DNA from: Dehalococcoidia bacterium
Lineage (GTDB): Bacteria; Chloroflexota; Dehalococcoidia; Lucifugimonadales; Lucifugimonadaceae
NCBI GenBank assembly: GCA_028285005.1
Contig: JANQQP010000032.1
Location: forward strand, 1-64,000
Direction: 5' to 3'
Length of the DNA stretch: 64,000 nt
The notes beneath the pieces were generated by a model. That model made no database searches. It was not told the DNA's origin and saw nothing but the letters and a program-made list of their open reading frames with translations. A program made the translations under genes and the position numbers. Shown piece by piece: positions 26,673 through 35,120 of this stretch. The first letter of the stretch is position 1, and each line of letters opens with the position of its first letter.

Positions 26673-27191
26673 ATGATCCGCCACTTCACGTCGACTGGCA
26701 TCGTTGCAGCGGGTGACTCAACGCTCGTTCACTGGCACGAAAAAGTGCAGGCCTGGCTGGCGCCTGGAGGGCATGTTGAACCGAACGAAGACCCGGTTCA
26801 GGCCACTCTAAGAGAGGTCAAGGAGGAGACCGGGCTCGATGTCCGGATACTGCCTACTTCTGAATTACCGGCGATCTCGAACCTTGAGCAGGTTGCTCCT
26901 CCTTATACGGTGATGATCGAGGATGTCTTCGATGCCAAAGTGGGGAAACACCAGCACATCGACTTCATCTACTTCACGACCCCTCTGGTGGCAGTTGAGA
27001 GTGATAACGAGTTGCCGTCGGTGCCCGAAGGCTGGCACTGGGTCGATCGAGAGGCTCTGCTGGAGGCGAGAACAATTTTGGCGCCGACCGGAGAAGAAGT
27101 GGCTCCGCCCGAGGACGTGCTGAAGCTGGGGATAGTGGCCCTAGACCTGCTTGCGAACGGTTCAATCAGTCAGGCGGTCACCCAGGCCTGA
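26673..27191 (+). CDS. Nudix hydrolase
   Basis: 172 residues with AAGGGG 6 nt before the ATG. The Nudix box GX5EX7REUXEEXGU is complete (GGHVEPNEDPVQATLREV followed by KEETGL, about 32-54). It should hydrolyse a nucleoside diphosphate linked to another group. The segment HQHIDFIYFTTPL and WHWVDREAL are typical of cytoplasmic housecleaning members. The 3' end overlaps a small convergent membrane-protein gene by 14 bp. Confidence 0.88.
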   Translation: MIRHFTSTGIVAAGDSTLVHWHEKVQAWLAPGGHVEPNEDPVQATLREVKEETGLDVRILPTSELPAISNLEQVAPPYTVMIEDVFDAKVGKHQHIDFIYFTTPLVAVESDNELPSVPEGWHWVDREALLEARTILAPTGEEVAPPEDVLKLGIVALDLLANGSISQAVTQA

Positions 27192-27396
27192 CGATAGCGA
27201 TGAGCGCCTTGAACACTCCGTAGACAGCCCCGACTACTGCGCCTGCCAGGGCTCCGGCGAACATCACAACCCCGACCACCATCATCGCTCCGATGCCTGC
27301 GAGCAGCGCTCCAATGACCGCGCCGATGATGGTCCATTTGCGGAGCTCCCCGCCGGGTGTTCGCCGCTTTCGGTCGGTGGTCACTTCGATCTGCAT
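27178..27396 (-). CDS. Small glycine-rich membrane protein
   Basis: 72 residues from the ATG at 27396. A basic N-terminus (TDRKRRTPGGELRK) precedes two hydrophobic stretches with GxxxG/AxxxG spacing (IIGAVIGALLAGIGAMMVVGV and AGALAGAVVGAVYGVFKAL, about 23-64), like glycine-zipper membrane proteins. No known function. It lies just downstream of the DSD1-type gene on the same strand (16 bp apart) and could be in its operon. Confidence 0.55.
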   Translation of the reverse strand: MQIEVTTDRKRRTPGGELRKWTIIGAVIGALLAGIGAMMVVGVVMFAGALAGAVVGAVYGVFKALIAIVRPG

Positions 27397-27412
27397 GTCT
27401 GTGCTCCCGTTG

Positions 27413-28510
27413 CTACCTGAACTTGCCCCGGCCAACGATGGGCGCAACCGTCTCCAACTTGCCATCACGCACGCAGAAGTAGTAATCGTGCATGTTGATC
27501 GTGGTGTCGCCGTGCATCGCCCTCAGGCTGACGTTGTCTCCGACCCGCAGGTTTTTGGCTTCGCCTGACAGGGAGATCTTCGTGTGTTCCTCAGAAGGCT
27601 TGCCAACCTCGACGCCCTCGATGCCCACTGCGTAAGGCGTTCCCCTGTCGATACTGACCGACTTCAGGCCGCAATCGAGCACACCGCGGTCTGCAGTCCG
27701 GGATATGACTGTCGTCAGCAGGGTCATCGCGGGCTGGAAGTCCTCGAAGACCTCAAGGTAATCGCCGTCCATAAAGATGTAGCTGCCGGGCTGAATCTCA
27801 GTGATCCCTTCGAGCTGACCCGTGATGTTGTAGGTGCCCGTGCCTGCAGCCGAAACAATGTTCACGGGAGGTCCGGCTTTGCGAATGGAAGAGGCTGCGC
27901 TAAGCAGCTTGTCCATCGCTCGCAACGCCTCGGTCTTGCGCTCTTCGAAGTCACGAGCGGCAACGGTATGGCCCTCGTAGCCCATCACTCCGTCGAAGCG
28001 AAGGCCGGGCGCCTTGACGATCGAGGCGGCGAGGTCTGCGGCGATATCCGCGTCCACGCCGCAGCGGTCCATTCCAACGTTGATCTCAATCAGCACTCCG
28101 AGTTCGATGCCATGGGACGTAGCGGCGGACGAGAGGTCAGAGACGTTAGCTTCGCTGTCAACAGCGACGATGGTTTTCGTGGTGGCCGCCACCGACATCA
28201 GTCGCTTGATCTTGCGGGTCGTGACTATCTGGTTAGGGATGAGGATTTCCGGGATCCCGGCGGCGGCCATCTGCTCGGCCTCGCCGACCTTTGCACTGCA
28301 GATGCCAATGGCGCCCGCATGCAGCTGTTTCCACGCCCAGTAGGGACTCTTGTTGGTCTTCGTGTGCGGCCGAACGCTGATGCCGGCTTCTGATGCAAAC
28401 TCCTGCATCTTGGCGATGTTCGCTTCGGCGGCGTCAAGATCGATGACGATCGCCGGTGTGTCTAGCTCTTCGACGGGTGTGCCGGGCAGCGGAAGCCAAT
28501 CCTGTGACAA
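27413..28510 (-). CDS. DSD1-type fold-III PLP enzyme (D-threonine aldolase/D-serine dehydratase-like)
   Basis: 365 residues. The fold-III alanine-racemase-like barrel starts with LDTPAIVIDLDAAEANI, and the PLP lysine is in VRPHTKTNKSP (Lys 51). Further landmarks: LIEINVGMDRCG, GVMGYEGH, VSAAGTGTYN. The C-terminal domain has the paired metal ligands expected of D-threonine aldolase relatives (MHGDTTINMHDYYFCVRDG, His and Cys). It should act on a D-beta-hydroxy amino acid, either by retro-aldol cleavage or dehydration; the sequence alone does not decide. Confidence 0.85.
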   Translation of the reverse strand: MSQDWLPLPGTPVEELDTPAIVIDLDAAEANIAKMQEFASEAGISVRPHTKTNKSPYWAWKQLHAGAIGICSAKVGEAEQMAAAGIPEILIPNQIVTTRKIKRLMSVAATTKTIVAVDSEANVSDLSSAATSHGIELGVLIEINVGMDRCGVDADIAADLAASIVKAPGLRFDGVMGYEGHTVAARDFEERKTEALRAMDKLLSAASSIRKAGPPVNIVSAAGTGTYNITGQLEGITEIQPGSYIFMDGDYLEVFEDFQPAMTLLTTVISRTADRGVLDCGLKSVSIDRGTPYAVGIEGVEVGKPSEEHTKISLSGEAKNLRVGDNVSLRAMHGDTTINMHDYYFCVRDGKLETVAPIVGRGKFR

Positions 28511-28705
28511 CTGGTTCTCCTGTGCGGATTCTTGGGTATGGAAGGACTGATTCGGAAATGGGCGTTGCGCAGCCCCTTGAAGCGCTGAGCAATGTGCGGT
28601 GAAGCTTACCGCAGGTGGCGAGCCGACGCGGTGTCACAGGCGCGAAGCAGCCGGCTCAGTCACTGGACTGGCTGCAAGAATCGCCTTTTGTGGTCCTGGG
28701 TCTGA

Positions 28706-30628
28706 CTAGACCTCTCTGAACTCGCCTTCGACGGTGTCCTCTGCGTCATCGCCTTCGGCAGCCTCGCCGTCTGCCCCGTTGGCGCCCGGGGCACCGGGAG
28801 TTCCGGCTGCTGCCTGGTCAGCGGCGTACATCGCCTCACCGATCTGCTGCAGACTGGTCTGTAACGCGGTCGTGGCCGTCACAAGCTGCTCGGAGTCGGC
28901 ATTCTCGTCTTCCAACAGCTTCTTCACTTCGTCGATGTGAGTCTGCACGTCCTGCTTGACCTCGTCCGATACCTTCTCGCCGTGCTCGGACAGGATCTTC
29001 TCAGCCTGGAAGACAGCACTCTCAGCCGCATTCCGCGCATCGATTGACTCTTTGCGCTTGCGATCCTCCTCGGCATGCTCCTCGGCCTCCTTCATCAGGC
29101 GGTCAACCTCATCATCCGCAAGACCTGAACGGCCGGTGATGGTGATGTGCTGCTCCCGGTTCGTGCCCTTGTCCTTGGCTTTCACCGTGAGAATGCCGTC
29201 GGCATCGATGTCGAAGGTCACCTCAACCTGCGGCACACCGCGCTGTGCGGGTGGGATGCCGTCCAGCGTGAACCGGCCGACAGAGATGTTGTCCGATGCC
29301 ATCGGGCGTTCGCCCTGCAAGACGTGGATCTCGACACTGGTCTGGCCATCGGCGGCAGTGGTGAAGATCTCGGTCTTCGAAGCCGGAATCGTGGTGTTGC
29401 GCTCGATCAGCGACGTCTTGACTCCACCGAGTGTCTCGATGCCCCAAGTGAGTGGGGTGACGTCCAGTAGAAGGACATCCTTGACCTCGCCCTGCAGCAC
29501 ACCACCCTGGATCGCGGCGCCGATCGCTACGACTTCGTCCGGGTTGATGGTCTTGTTCGGCTCCTTGCCGAAGATCTGCTTCACCTTCTCGATCACTGAA
29601 GGCATGCGCGTCATTCCACCGACAAGAACAATCTCGTCAATGTCGGACTGAGCAACTCCAGCGTCCTTCAGTGCCGCCTGGCACGGAGCAACCGTCCGCT
29701 CCACGAGAGCGGCCGTTAGCTCCTGTAGCTTGGCTCGCGTGAGAGTCAGCTGCAGGTGCTTCGGGCCGCTTGCATCTGCCGAGATGAACGGCAGGTTAAT
29801 GTCTGTAGTAGTGGAGGAAGAGAGATCGATCTTGGCGCGCTCGGCTTCCACACGCACGCGCTGGTGTGCAGACGCGTCCTCTCGGAGATCGATACCGTTC
29901 TCCGCCTTGAACTCAGCAGCGATGTAGTCAACTATCGCCTGGTCGAAGTCGTCTCCGCCTAGGTGCGTGTCGCCGTTCGTAGACTTGACCTCGAAGACGC
30001 CGTCACCGATCTGGAGGATGGTGATGTCAAACGTGCCTCCGCCGAGGTCATAGACGGCGATGGTCTCATCGGTCTTCTTGTCGAGCCCGTATGCCAGCGA
30101 AGCGGCGGTCGGCTCGTTGATGATCCGAAGAACCTCGAGCCCTGCGACCTGCCCAGCGACCTTCGTGGCGTCACGCTGCGCGTCATTGAAGTAGGCCGGC
30201 ACAGTGATGACGGCCTGTTCGACCGGCTCGCCGAGCTTGGCCTCTGCGTCTTCCTTCAGCTTGCGCAGGACCATAGCCGAGATCTCGGGAGCGGCGTGGT
30301 CCTTGCCAGCAAGCTTGATGCCGACATCGCCGTTGTCGAGCTTCGCCAGCTTGAATGAGACGCGCTTGGCATCTTCCTGCACAGACGGGTCGTCGAACCT
30401 GCGGCCAATGAATCGCTTGGCCGAGTAGATGGTGTTCTCGTGGTTGGTGATCGCCTGGCGTCGCGCCAGCTCACCGACGAACCGCTCCTCGGTCTTGGTG
30501 TTGACCGCGACGACTGACGGCGTGGTGCGGCGCCCTTCAGCGTTTTCGACTATCTCCGGCTCACCGCCCTGCATGACGGCCATGGCGGAGTTCGTTGTGC
30601 CGAGGTCGATTCCGATGATTTTTGCCAT
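28706..30628 (-). CDS. dnaK: Chaperone DnaK (Hsp70)
   Basis: 640 residues from the ATG at 30628, preceded by AGGA; an upstream in-frame ATG at 30709 gives a non-conserved extension. The N-terminus [18 protein letters not shown], the phosphate motifs and FFNDAQ-type segment ([17 protein letters not shown]), [15 protein letters not shown], and the substrate domain ([18 protein letters not shown]) are standard. The tail is acidic ([16 protein letters not shown]). ATP-driven folding chaperone of the cytoplasm. It ends the operon hspR-grpE-dnaK, and no dnaJ follows within the window. Confidence 0.97.
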   Translation of the reverse strand: MAKIIGIDLGTTNSAMAVMQGGEPEIVENAEGRRTTPSVVAVNTKTEERFVGELARRQAITNHENTIYSAKRFIGRRFDDPSVQEDAKRVSFKLAKLDNGDVGIKLAGKDHAAPEISAMVLRKLKEDAEAKLGEPVEQAVITVPAYFNDAQRDATKVAGQVAGLEVLRIINEPTAASLAYGLDKKTDETIAVYDLGGGTFDITILQIGDGVFEVKSTNGDTHLGGDDFDQAIVDYIAAEFKAENGIDLREDASAHQRVRVEAERAKIDLSSSTTTDINLPFISADASGPKHLQLTLTRAKLQELTAALVERTVAPCQAALKDAGVAQSDIDEIVLVGGMTRMPSVIEKVKQIFGKEPNKTINPDEVVAIGAAIQGGVLQGEVKDVLLLDVTPLTWGIETLGGVKTSLIERNTTIPASKTEIFTTAADGQTSVEIHVLQGERPMASDNISVGRFTLDGIPPAQRGVPQVEVTFDIDADGILTVKAKDKGTNREQHITITGRSGLADDEVDRLMKEAEEHAEEDRKRKESIDARNAAESAVFQAEKILSEHGEKVSDEVKQDVQTHIDEVKKLLEDENADSEQLVTATTALQTSLQQIGEAMYAADQAAAGTPGAPGANGADGEAAEGDDAEDTVEGEFREV

Positions 30629-30726
30629 GTTGTCCTGTTTCCTGTTTCGCCGCTGAGAGCGGGCTGTTTCGCTGTTCGAACTACCGGCTGATCCGGCCGG
30701 AACGGTCATTCAAATCTGTCGCCTGC

Positions 30727-31305
30727 TTACTCGTCTTCATCCGTGTTTTCCGGCGCCGCTGCGATCTCCACCTGTGCAGGCCTCACCACTTCACCGTGCC
30801 TCGTGTAGCCAGCGGCCATCTGCTGTATCACGTGGTTTGGAGGGTGCTCGGTCGTAGGTGAAGCAAGTAGCGCATCGTGCCTGCGCGGGTCAAACGCCTC
30901 ACCGTGAGCATCGAACCGCTCGAAGCCCTCGGCCTTCAACACATTGAGCAGGTTCTGGTAGATGCCATTCACCCCGTCGACCCACTGCTGCTCTGCTCCT
31001 GACGCCGCCTCCGGCTCCAGCGCCTTTTCCAGCTGGTCCGCGACCTCGATGAAACGTGAAGCAACTCGCTCCGTTGTGCGAGCCTGCAAAGCTTCTTGCT
31101 CACTTCGCACTCGGTTGCGGTAGTTAACGAGATCTGCCTGCGCTCGTTGAGCGAGCTTCTTGAACTGATCCTTCTCGCGCTCAGCTTCCGAAAGTCGCGC
31201 TTCAAGGTCGCCGCTGCCCTGCTCGACCTGGTCCGCCGGACGAGTATTAGCCTCTTCGCCGGGTTGACCGGTCGTTTCCTGCTGCTTGTGATCGTCGCTG
31301 CTCAT
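30727..31305 (-). CDS. grpE: Nucleotide exchange factor GrpE
   Basis: 192 residues. An acidic disordered N-terminus is followed by the long dimerising coiled coil (LEARLSEAEREKDQFKKLAQRAQADLVNYRNRV, about 34-66) and the beta-domain signature VIQQMAAGYTRHGEVVRPAQVEIA. GrpE releases ADP from DnaK and acts as the thermosensor of the cycle. It lies between hspR and dnaK with short spacers. Confidence 0.95.
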   Translation of the reverse strand: MSSDDHKQQETTGQPGEEANTRPADQVEQGSGDLEARLSEAEREKDQFKKLAQRAQADLVNYRNRVRSEQEALQARTTERVASRFIEVADQLEKALEPEAASGAEQQWVDGVNGIYQNLLNVLKAEGFERFDAHGEAFDPRRHDALLASPTTEHPPNHVIQQMAAGYTRHGEVVRPAQVEIAAAPENTDEDE

Positions 31306-31372
31306 ACGTCGTGTTCTATCTTTCCTCGAAGTTGTCTCCGGCGTATGACCGGATCCAGTTCGTCCACCGATA

Positions 31373-31864
31373 TCAGGTCTGTGCGCCCAGGCTTGCGAGC
31401 ATCCGCCTCAGCTCCCTCGCGGCTACCTCTGCAGTCGCTTTACCTTTTAGCTCTTCGCTGTTCTCGAGGAGGTTGACCACGCCTGTGACGAGCCGCACCA
31501 GGTCCATCACCAGTCGAACGCCGCTCAAGTTGATTCCGTAGCGGTCTGCTAGCGTCCTTACGATCTGCAATCTCTGGACATCGGTATCGGAGTAGAGCCT
31601 CTGTCGGCCTTCTGACCTCGAGGGGCTCACAAGACCCTCTCGGTCGTACTTGCGCAGAGTGTTCGGATGCATCGAGGCGAGTCGGGCGGCCACGCTGATG
31701 ACGTATACCGCTTCGTACCTGTCGCCCGCGTATCCAACATCCTGCGGCGCCGAAACTGCAGGTTCCCGCTCGCTCCTTGGCGCAGGCAGTGCCTGACGGA
31801 ATTCGTCGCCCAGGCCGGCAGCCGACAGTATTTCGCTCAGAATCCTGTCGAACTCGGTCGCCAT
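31373..31864 (-). CDS. hspR: MerR-family heat-shock repressor HspR
   Basis: 163 residues from the ATG at 31864. After a 50-residue Pro/Ala-rich lead, the MerR-type helix-turn-helix reads VYVISVAARLASMHPNTLRKYDREGLVSPSRSEGRQRLYSDTDVQRL (about 53-99), the HspR pattern, followed by IRTLADRYGINLSGVRLVMDL-like helices. HspR represses the dnaK operon with DnaK as corepressor in actinomycetes. Here it is the first gene, upstream of grpE and dnaK, and a HAIR-like inverted repeat lies 93 bp upstream of its start. Confidence 0.88.
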   Translation of the reverse strand: MATEFDRILSEILSAAGLGDEFRQALPAPRSEREPAVSAPQDVGYAGDRYEAVYVISVAARLASMHPNTLRKYDREGLVSPSRSEGRQRLYSDTDVQRLQIVRTLADRYGINLSGVRLVMDLVRLVTGVVNLLENSEELKGKATAEVAARELRRMLASLGAQT

Positions 31865-31956
31865 GACCCAGCCACCTGCACCGTCTATGCGACTTGTGGT
31901 GTCGGAGCCTTGATCGTTTTGCGGTCTGTCCTGCATTTTCCCCGGTTTTGCGACTC

Positions 31957-31977
31957 CCTGAACTTAACGCGCTCAGG
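31957..31977 (-). promoter_or_regulatory. HAIR-like HspR operator
   Basis: CCTGAAC-N7-GCTCAGG, with the same 7-7-7 layout as the HAIR element CTTGAGT-N7-ACTCAAG. It sits inside a larger perfect repeat, CTCCCTGA (31954-31961) / TCAGGGAG (31973-31980). It lies just downstream of the predicted transcription start of hspR-grpE-dnaK, a position where bound HspR would block transcription. Confidence 0.7.
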
Positions 31978-31994
31978 GAGGTCACATGGATTGA

Positions 31995-32023
31995 ATTGTA
32001 ATAACTAACACAATCCGTGTAAA
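31995..32023 (-). promoter_or_regulatory. Sigma-70-type promoter of hspR-grpE-dnaK
   Basis: Read on the minus strand: TTTACA (32023-32018), exactly 17 nt, TACAAT (32000-31995). Each box has at most one or two mismatches to consensus. Predicted start of transcription is near 31988, immediately before the HAIR-like operator. Confidence 0.75.
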
Positions 32024-32126
32024 GTCTTGCGTGACGTGATTCACACAGTTAATATGTGCGGGAAGTTTCGCGGCCAGACCGTGGTGCATGGATCCAGTAA
32101 CAAGGATATGCACGTAACAAAGTCGT

Positions 32127-32150
32127 TACGAATCCAGTCGAGAATTCGTA
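32127..32150. promoter_or_regulatory. Inverted repeat, possible operator
   Basis: Perfect 7-bp arms TACGAAT (32127-32133) and ATTCGTA (32144-32150) around a 10-nt spacer. It lies in the 446-bp divergent region between hspR and a small zinc-ribbon gene. The rest of that region, beyond the hspR promoter and operator, shows nothing recognisable. The binding protein is unknown. Confidence 0.35.
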
Positions 32151-32310
32151 GACATTGACGGAAAAGCACTGTAAGCTTCGCCGCCGGATTGGACAGGTCA
32201 GTTCGCCAGAGCGACCGGATTCGTCGCTCAGCAGAACGCCTGGACAACCGAAAAGCCTCGACTCAATAGAGCGGGGACAGTTTGAGAGTCTGTAGAAACG
32301 AGGGTTCGAA

Positions 32311-32475
32311 GTGATCTACCTGAAGGCATGCCCCAAGTGCTCGGGCGACGTTGAGCTGGCCAACACGCCAGACGGTCGCATCTTGCAGTGCTTGCAGTGC
32401 GCGTTCACGGTCGATTCGCCTGAGGCTGCGCGCAGAGCTGCAGCTGAGAAGGCCAAGAAGACCGCCGCCGCTTAA
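32311..32475 (+). CDS. Small zinc-ribbon protein (54 aa)
   Basis: GTG start with GAGGG 7 nt upstream, ending in TAA and followed 30 nt later by a strong terminator. Two knuckles CPKC (residues 7-10) and CLQC (27-30) form a single zinc ribbon; the C-terminal 20 residues are Ala/Lys-rich (RRAAAEKAKKTAAA), possibly contacting nucleic acid. Function unknown. A promoter, start, and terminator all of its own support it as a real gene. Confidence 0.75.
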   Translation: MIYLKACPKCSGDVELANTPDGRILQCLQCAFTVDSPEAARRAAAEKAKKTAAA

Positions 32476-32504
32476 CACCTATATCAAGACAGAGCACGAT
32501 AATC

Positions 32505-32548
32505 GACGCTCCAATGGCTGATCCGGGCCAAGGAGCGTCTTTTTTTTT
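32505..32548 (+). terminator. Rho-independent terminator after the zinc-ribbon gene
   Basis: Perfect 8-bp stem GACGCTCC (32505-32512) / GGAGCGTC (32532-32539) followed by nine T (32540-32548). Confidence 0.92.
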
Positions 32549-32564
32549 GAACCGGGTCGGCCGC

Positions 32565-32858
32565 TTACTCGAAAGGGATCACGTCAGCCTCAATCTCGGT
32601 GACTATCGCCTCGGGTGAGTGCTGTTCGATGAAGCGAACGAGTTGATCCAGCCGTTCGCCAGCATGAGTCGCATTTGAACTGACGACGCTGACGCCGATC
32701 TCAGCAACCTGCCAGGTGTCCTGGCCGCCGGTTTCGGCAATGGCCGCATTGAACTTGGAATGCGCCCGGTCAATCAGAGACCGCAGCACCCGACGCCTGT
32801 CCTTAAGCGACTGGCTTGCAGGTATGTGAAGGCTTATCCGGGCTGCTGCTACATGCAT
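32565..32858 (-). CDS. DUF503-family protein (YlxP-like)
   Basis: 97 residues from the ATG at 32858. The DUF503 pattern is clear: ARISLHIPASQSLKDRRRVLRSLIDRAHSKFNAAIAE (about 4-40), QVAEIGVSVVSSNATHAGERLDQLVRFIE. The family is a small ferredoxin-like fold usually found near ribosome-maturation genes such as rbfA; here it stands alone between a terminator and rex. Confidence 0.85.
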   Translation of the reverse strand: MHVAAARISLHIPASQSLKDRRRVLRSLIDRAHSKFNAAIAETGGQDTWQVAEIGVSVVSSNATHAGERLDQLVRFIEQHSPEAIVTEIEADVIPFE

Positions 32859-32979
32859 GGTCGCTAGTTCGCCTGTTTTCAAGAACCATGACGATTCAAG
32901 GCTTCATCGCACTCTGAGAATCGTAAATGACCCGGCGGACCATGTGACGCTGAACTGGGTAATGGCGGCGAAACAGACT

Positions 32980-33008
32980 TTGTGATAGAAAAAACTTCCT
33001 TTTCACAA
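32980..33008 (+). promoter_or_regulatory. Rex-type operator with an extended spacer
   Basis: TTGTGA (32980-32985) and TCACAA (33003-33008) are the two perfect half-sites of the Rex operator. They are 17 nt apart rather than the usual 6 nt, so they face the same side of the helix one turn further apart. The position directly upstream of rex suggests autoregulation. Confidence 0.5.
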
Positions 33009-33025
33009 TCGGAAGAACATTGGCG

Positions 33026-33679
33026 ATGGTCAACTCCGACAACCCAACAGACGGAATAGACAGCGAATCCGTGCCAGAGGTCGTTGTGCAGCGGCTTCCT
33101 CTTTACGTGCGCGTGCTGAGTCACTTCGCGTCGGCAGGGATTGAGGTGATCAGCTCGGAGCAGCTTGGCGCGCATCTGCAGATGACTCCGGCACAGATCA
33201 GGAAGGACCTGTCGTACTTTGGCCGCTTCGGCAAGCAGGGCCGCGGCTACGACGTCGGGAACCTGGCGACAAGGCTACGTTCAATACTCGGACTCGATTC
33301 CCAATGGAACGCCGGGCTGATCGGCATGGGAAGACTCGGCCGCGCCGTTGCGGCGTATCCCGGTTTCCAGCCCGAGGGATTTCGAATTGTTGCGGCATTC
33401 GATGCCGATGACCGGCTTGTCGGTCATGAAGTCGGCCCGCTCCGTGTGCAGGCGCTGGCCGAACTGAACGAGACTGTGGAAGAGCGGGACATCAAGATCG
33501 GCATCGTCACCGTACCCGCTGCGCATGCCCAGGAAGTGATCAACCAGCTGGTGCGAGCCGGTGTGAGATCGATCCTCAACTACGCGCCAATAGCACCTGT
33601 AGTTCCGCCCGACGTTCGAGTGCAAGGTGTCGATCCGGTTCTTGCGCTGCAGTCGATGACGTTCTATCTAAAGAACTGA
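33026..33679 (+). CDS. rex: Redox-sensing repressor Rex
   Basis: 217 residues from the ATG at 33026 (a TTG at 33020 is in frame). The winged helix carries VVQRLPLYVRVLSHF and EQLGAHLQMTPAQIRKDLSYFGRFGKQGRGYDV, the Rex signature. The NAD(H)-binding domain begins NAGLIGMGRLGRAVA and the C-terminal swap helix ends in LQSMTFYLK. Rex senses the NADH/NAD ratio and represses fermentative or respiratory genes when NADH is low. A Rex-like operator lies just upstream. Confidence 0.95.
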   Translation: MVNSDNPTDGIDSESVPEVVVQRLPLYVRVLSHFASAGIEVISSEQLGAHLQMTPAQIRKDLSYFGRFGKQGRGYDVGNLATRLRSILGLDSQWNAGLIGMGRLGRAVAAYPGFQPEGFRIVAAFDADDRLVGHEVGPLRVQALAELNETVEERDIKIGIVTVPAAHAQEVINQLVRAGVRSILNYAPIAPVVPPDVRVQGVDPVLALQSMTFYLKN

Positions 33680-33713
33680 TCTGACGCTCACCAGGCGATG
33701 CCCGAAAGTCTGA

Positions 33714-34901
33714 TTACTCGCTCGTCAGCATCTTGCGCAACCGCTCGATGCCTTCGCGCAGGTTCTCACGAGAGTTGGCGAACGAGATGCGGATGTAGCC
33801 GTCGCCGTGCTCACCGAACGCTGTGCCGGCCAGCAAGGCGACGCCTGCCTCGTTGAGTGCACGGTCAGCGAACTCCTGGCTGGACAGTCCTGTGCCAGTG
33901 ATGCGCGGGAAGGCGTAGAACGCACCACCGGGCACCTGGCATTCGACGCCTGGCAGCGAGTTGAGACCTTCCACGACGAGGTCTCGCCTGGCGGTGAACT
34001 CTTCCATCATCGTGCCGACGGAGTCCTGCGGGCCTTCCAGTGCAGCGATCGCCGCCATCTGGCTGAACACGGATGTGCATGAAACGCTGTTGGTCATCAG
34101 GCGAGAAACCGGCTCAACCAGCCACTCGGGGAAGACGCCGTAGCCCAGCCTCCAGCCGGTCATCGCGTAGCTCTTCGAGAAGCCGTCGAGGATGACCGTG
34201 CGATCGATCATGTCGGGGAACTGGGTGATCGAGTCGTGCTCCCCTTCGTAGTACATGTCCTTGTAGATCTCGTCTGAGAGAACGACAAGGTCTCGCTCGA
34301 CAGCGATCTCGGCGATTCGCCTCAGGTCGTCTTTCGGGATGACCGAGCCGCATGGATTGTTGGGGGAGTTGACGATAACCAGCTTCGTCCTTGGCGTGAT
34401 CAGGCTGCGGAGCTGGTCGACGTCGAGGCTGAAGTCGAACTCTTCCTTAAGCGGGACCGCAACGGCCGTGCCGCCCATGTACTCGATCATCGACTCGTAG
34501 ATCGGGAAACCAGGGTTCGGATAAACCGCTTCGTCGCCGGATTCGATCAGCGCCATCATGGTGAAGAACATCACCGGCTTGCCGCCCGGCGTGACGATCA
34601 CGCGCTCTGGCGAGATCTCGTAGCCCTGGCGTTCGGACTGATGCTTTGCGATGGCGGTGCGCAGCTCCATCTGTCCGGCCGATGGGCCGTAGTGAGTGAA
34701 GCCGTTGTCGAGCGCATCTTTGGCTGCGTCGCGTATATGCTCCGGGGTGTCGAAATCGGGCTCGCCGATTTCCAGGTGGATGATGTGCTTCCCCTGGGCT
34801 TCGAGCTTCTTGGCCTTTGCGAGCGTTTCGAATGCGGTCTCGGTCCCAAGTCTGGCCTGTCGGGATGCGAGCCGGGTCCTGGGGTCGGTCTTCAAGGTCA
34901 C
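33714..34901 (-). CDS. Class I/II aminotransferase (aspartate-type)
   Basis: 395 residues. Landmarks: IIHLEIGEPDFDTPEHI, FTHYGPSAGQMELRTAIA, IVNSPNNPCGSVIP, the Asp-Tyr pair in VVLSDEIYKDMYYEG, and the PLP lysine in DGFSKSYAMTGWRLGY (about residue 240). It transfers amino groups between an amino acid and a keto acid. Similar sequences serve as aspartate, prephenate or alanine aminotransferases. It is convergent with rex, 34 bp away. Confidence 0.9.
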   Translation of the reverse strand: MTLKTDPRTRLASRQARLGTETAFETLAKAKKLEAQGKHIIHLEIGEPDFDTPEHIRDAAKDALDNGFTHYGPSAGQMELRTAIAKHQSERQGYEISPERVIVTPGGKPVMFFTMMALIESGDEAVYPNPGFPIYESMIEYMGGTAVAVPLKEEFDFSLDVDQLRSLITPRTKLVIVNSPNNPCGSVIPKDDLRRIAEIAVERDLVVLSDEIYKDMYYEGEHDSITQFPDMIDRTVILDGFSKSYAMTGWRLGYGVFPEWLVEPVSRLMTNSVSCTSVFSQMAAIAALEGPQDSVGTMMEEFTARRDLVVEGLNSLPGVECQVPGGAFYAFPRITGTGLSSQEFADRALNEAGVALLAGTAFGEHGDGYIRISFANSRENLREGIERLRKMLTSE

Positions 34902-35120
34902 GAGCTTTCTCCATATTCCGGCTGTCGCTGACCAGTGGCCTCCAGGACCGCGTTACCTGGTAGACCCCGACCTTGAACAACCGGGGGGAATCGAAGGCGT
35001 AAAAAGGAAGTTTCCTGCGGCACCTGTACGCTGTCAACAGTCGAGGCGGGCAATCTTGCAGCGAGACGTGATGATGAGCCGGCCCGACGGACGAATTGGG
35101 AAGCGCTGAAAGGTGGAATA

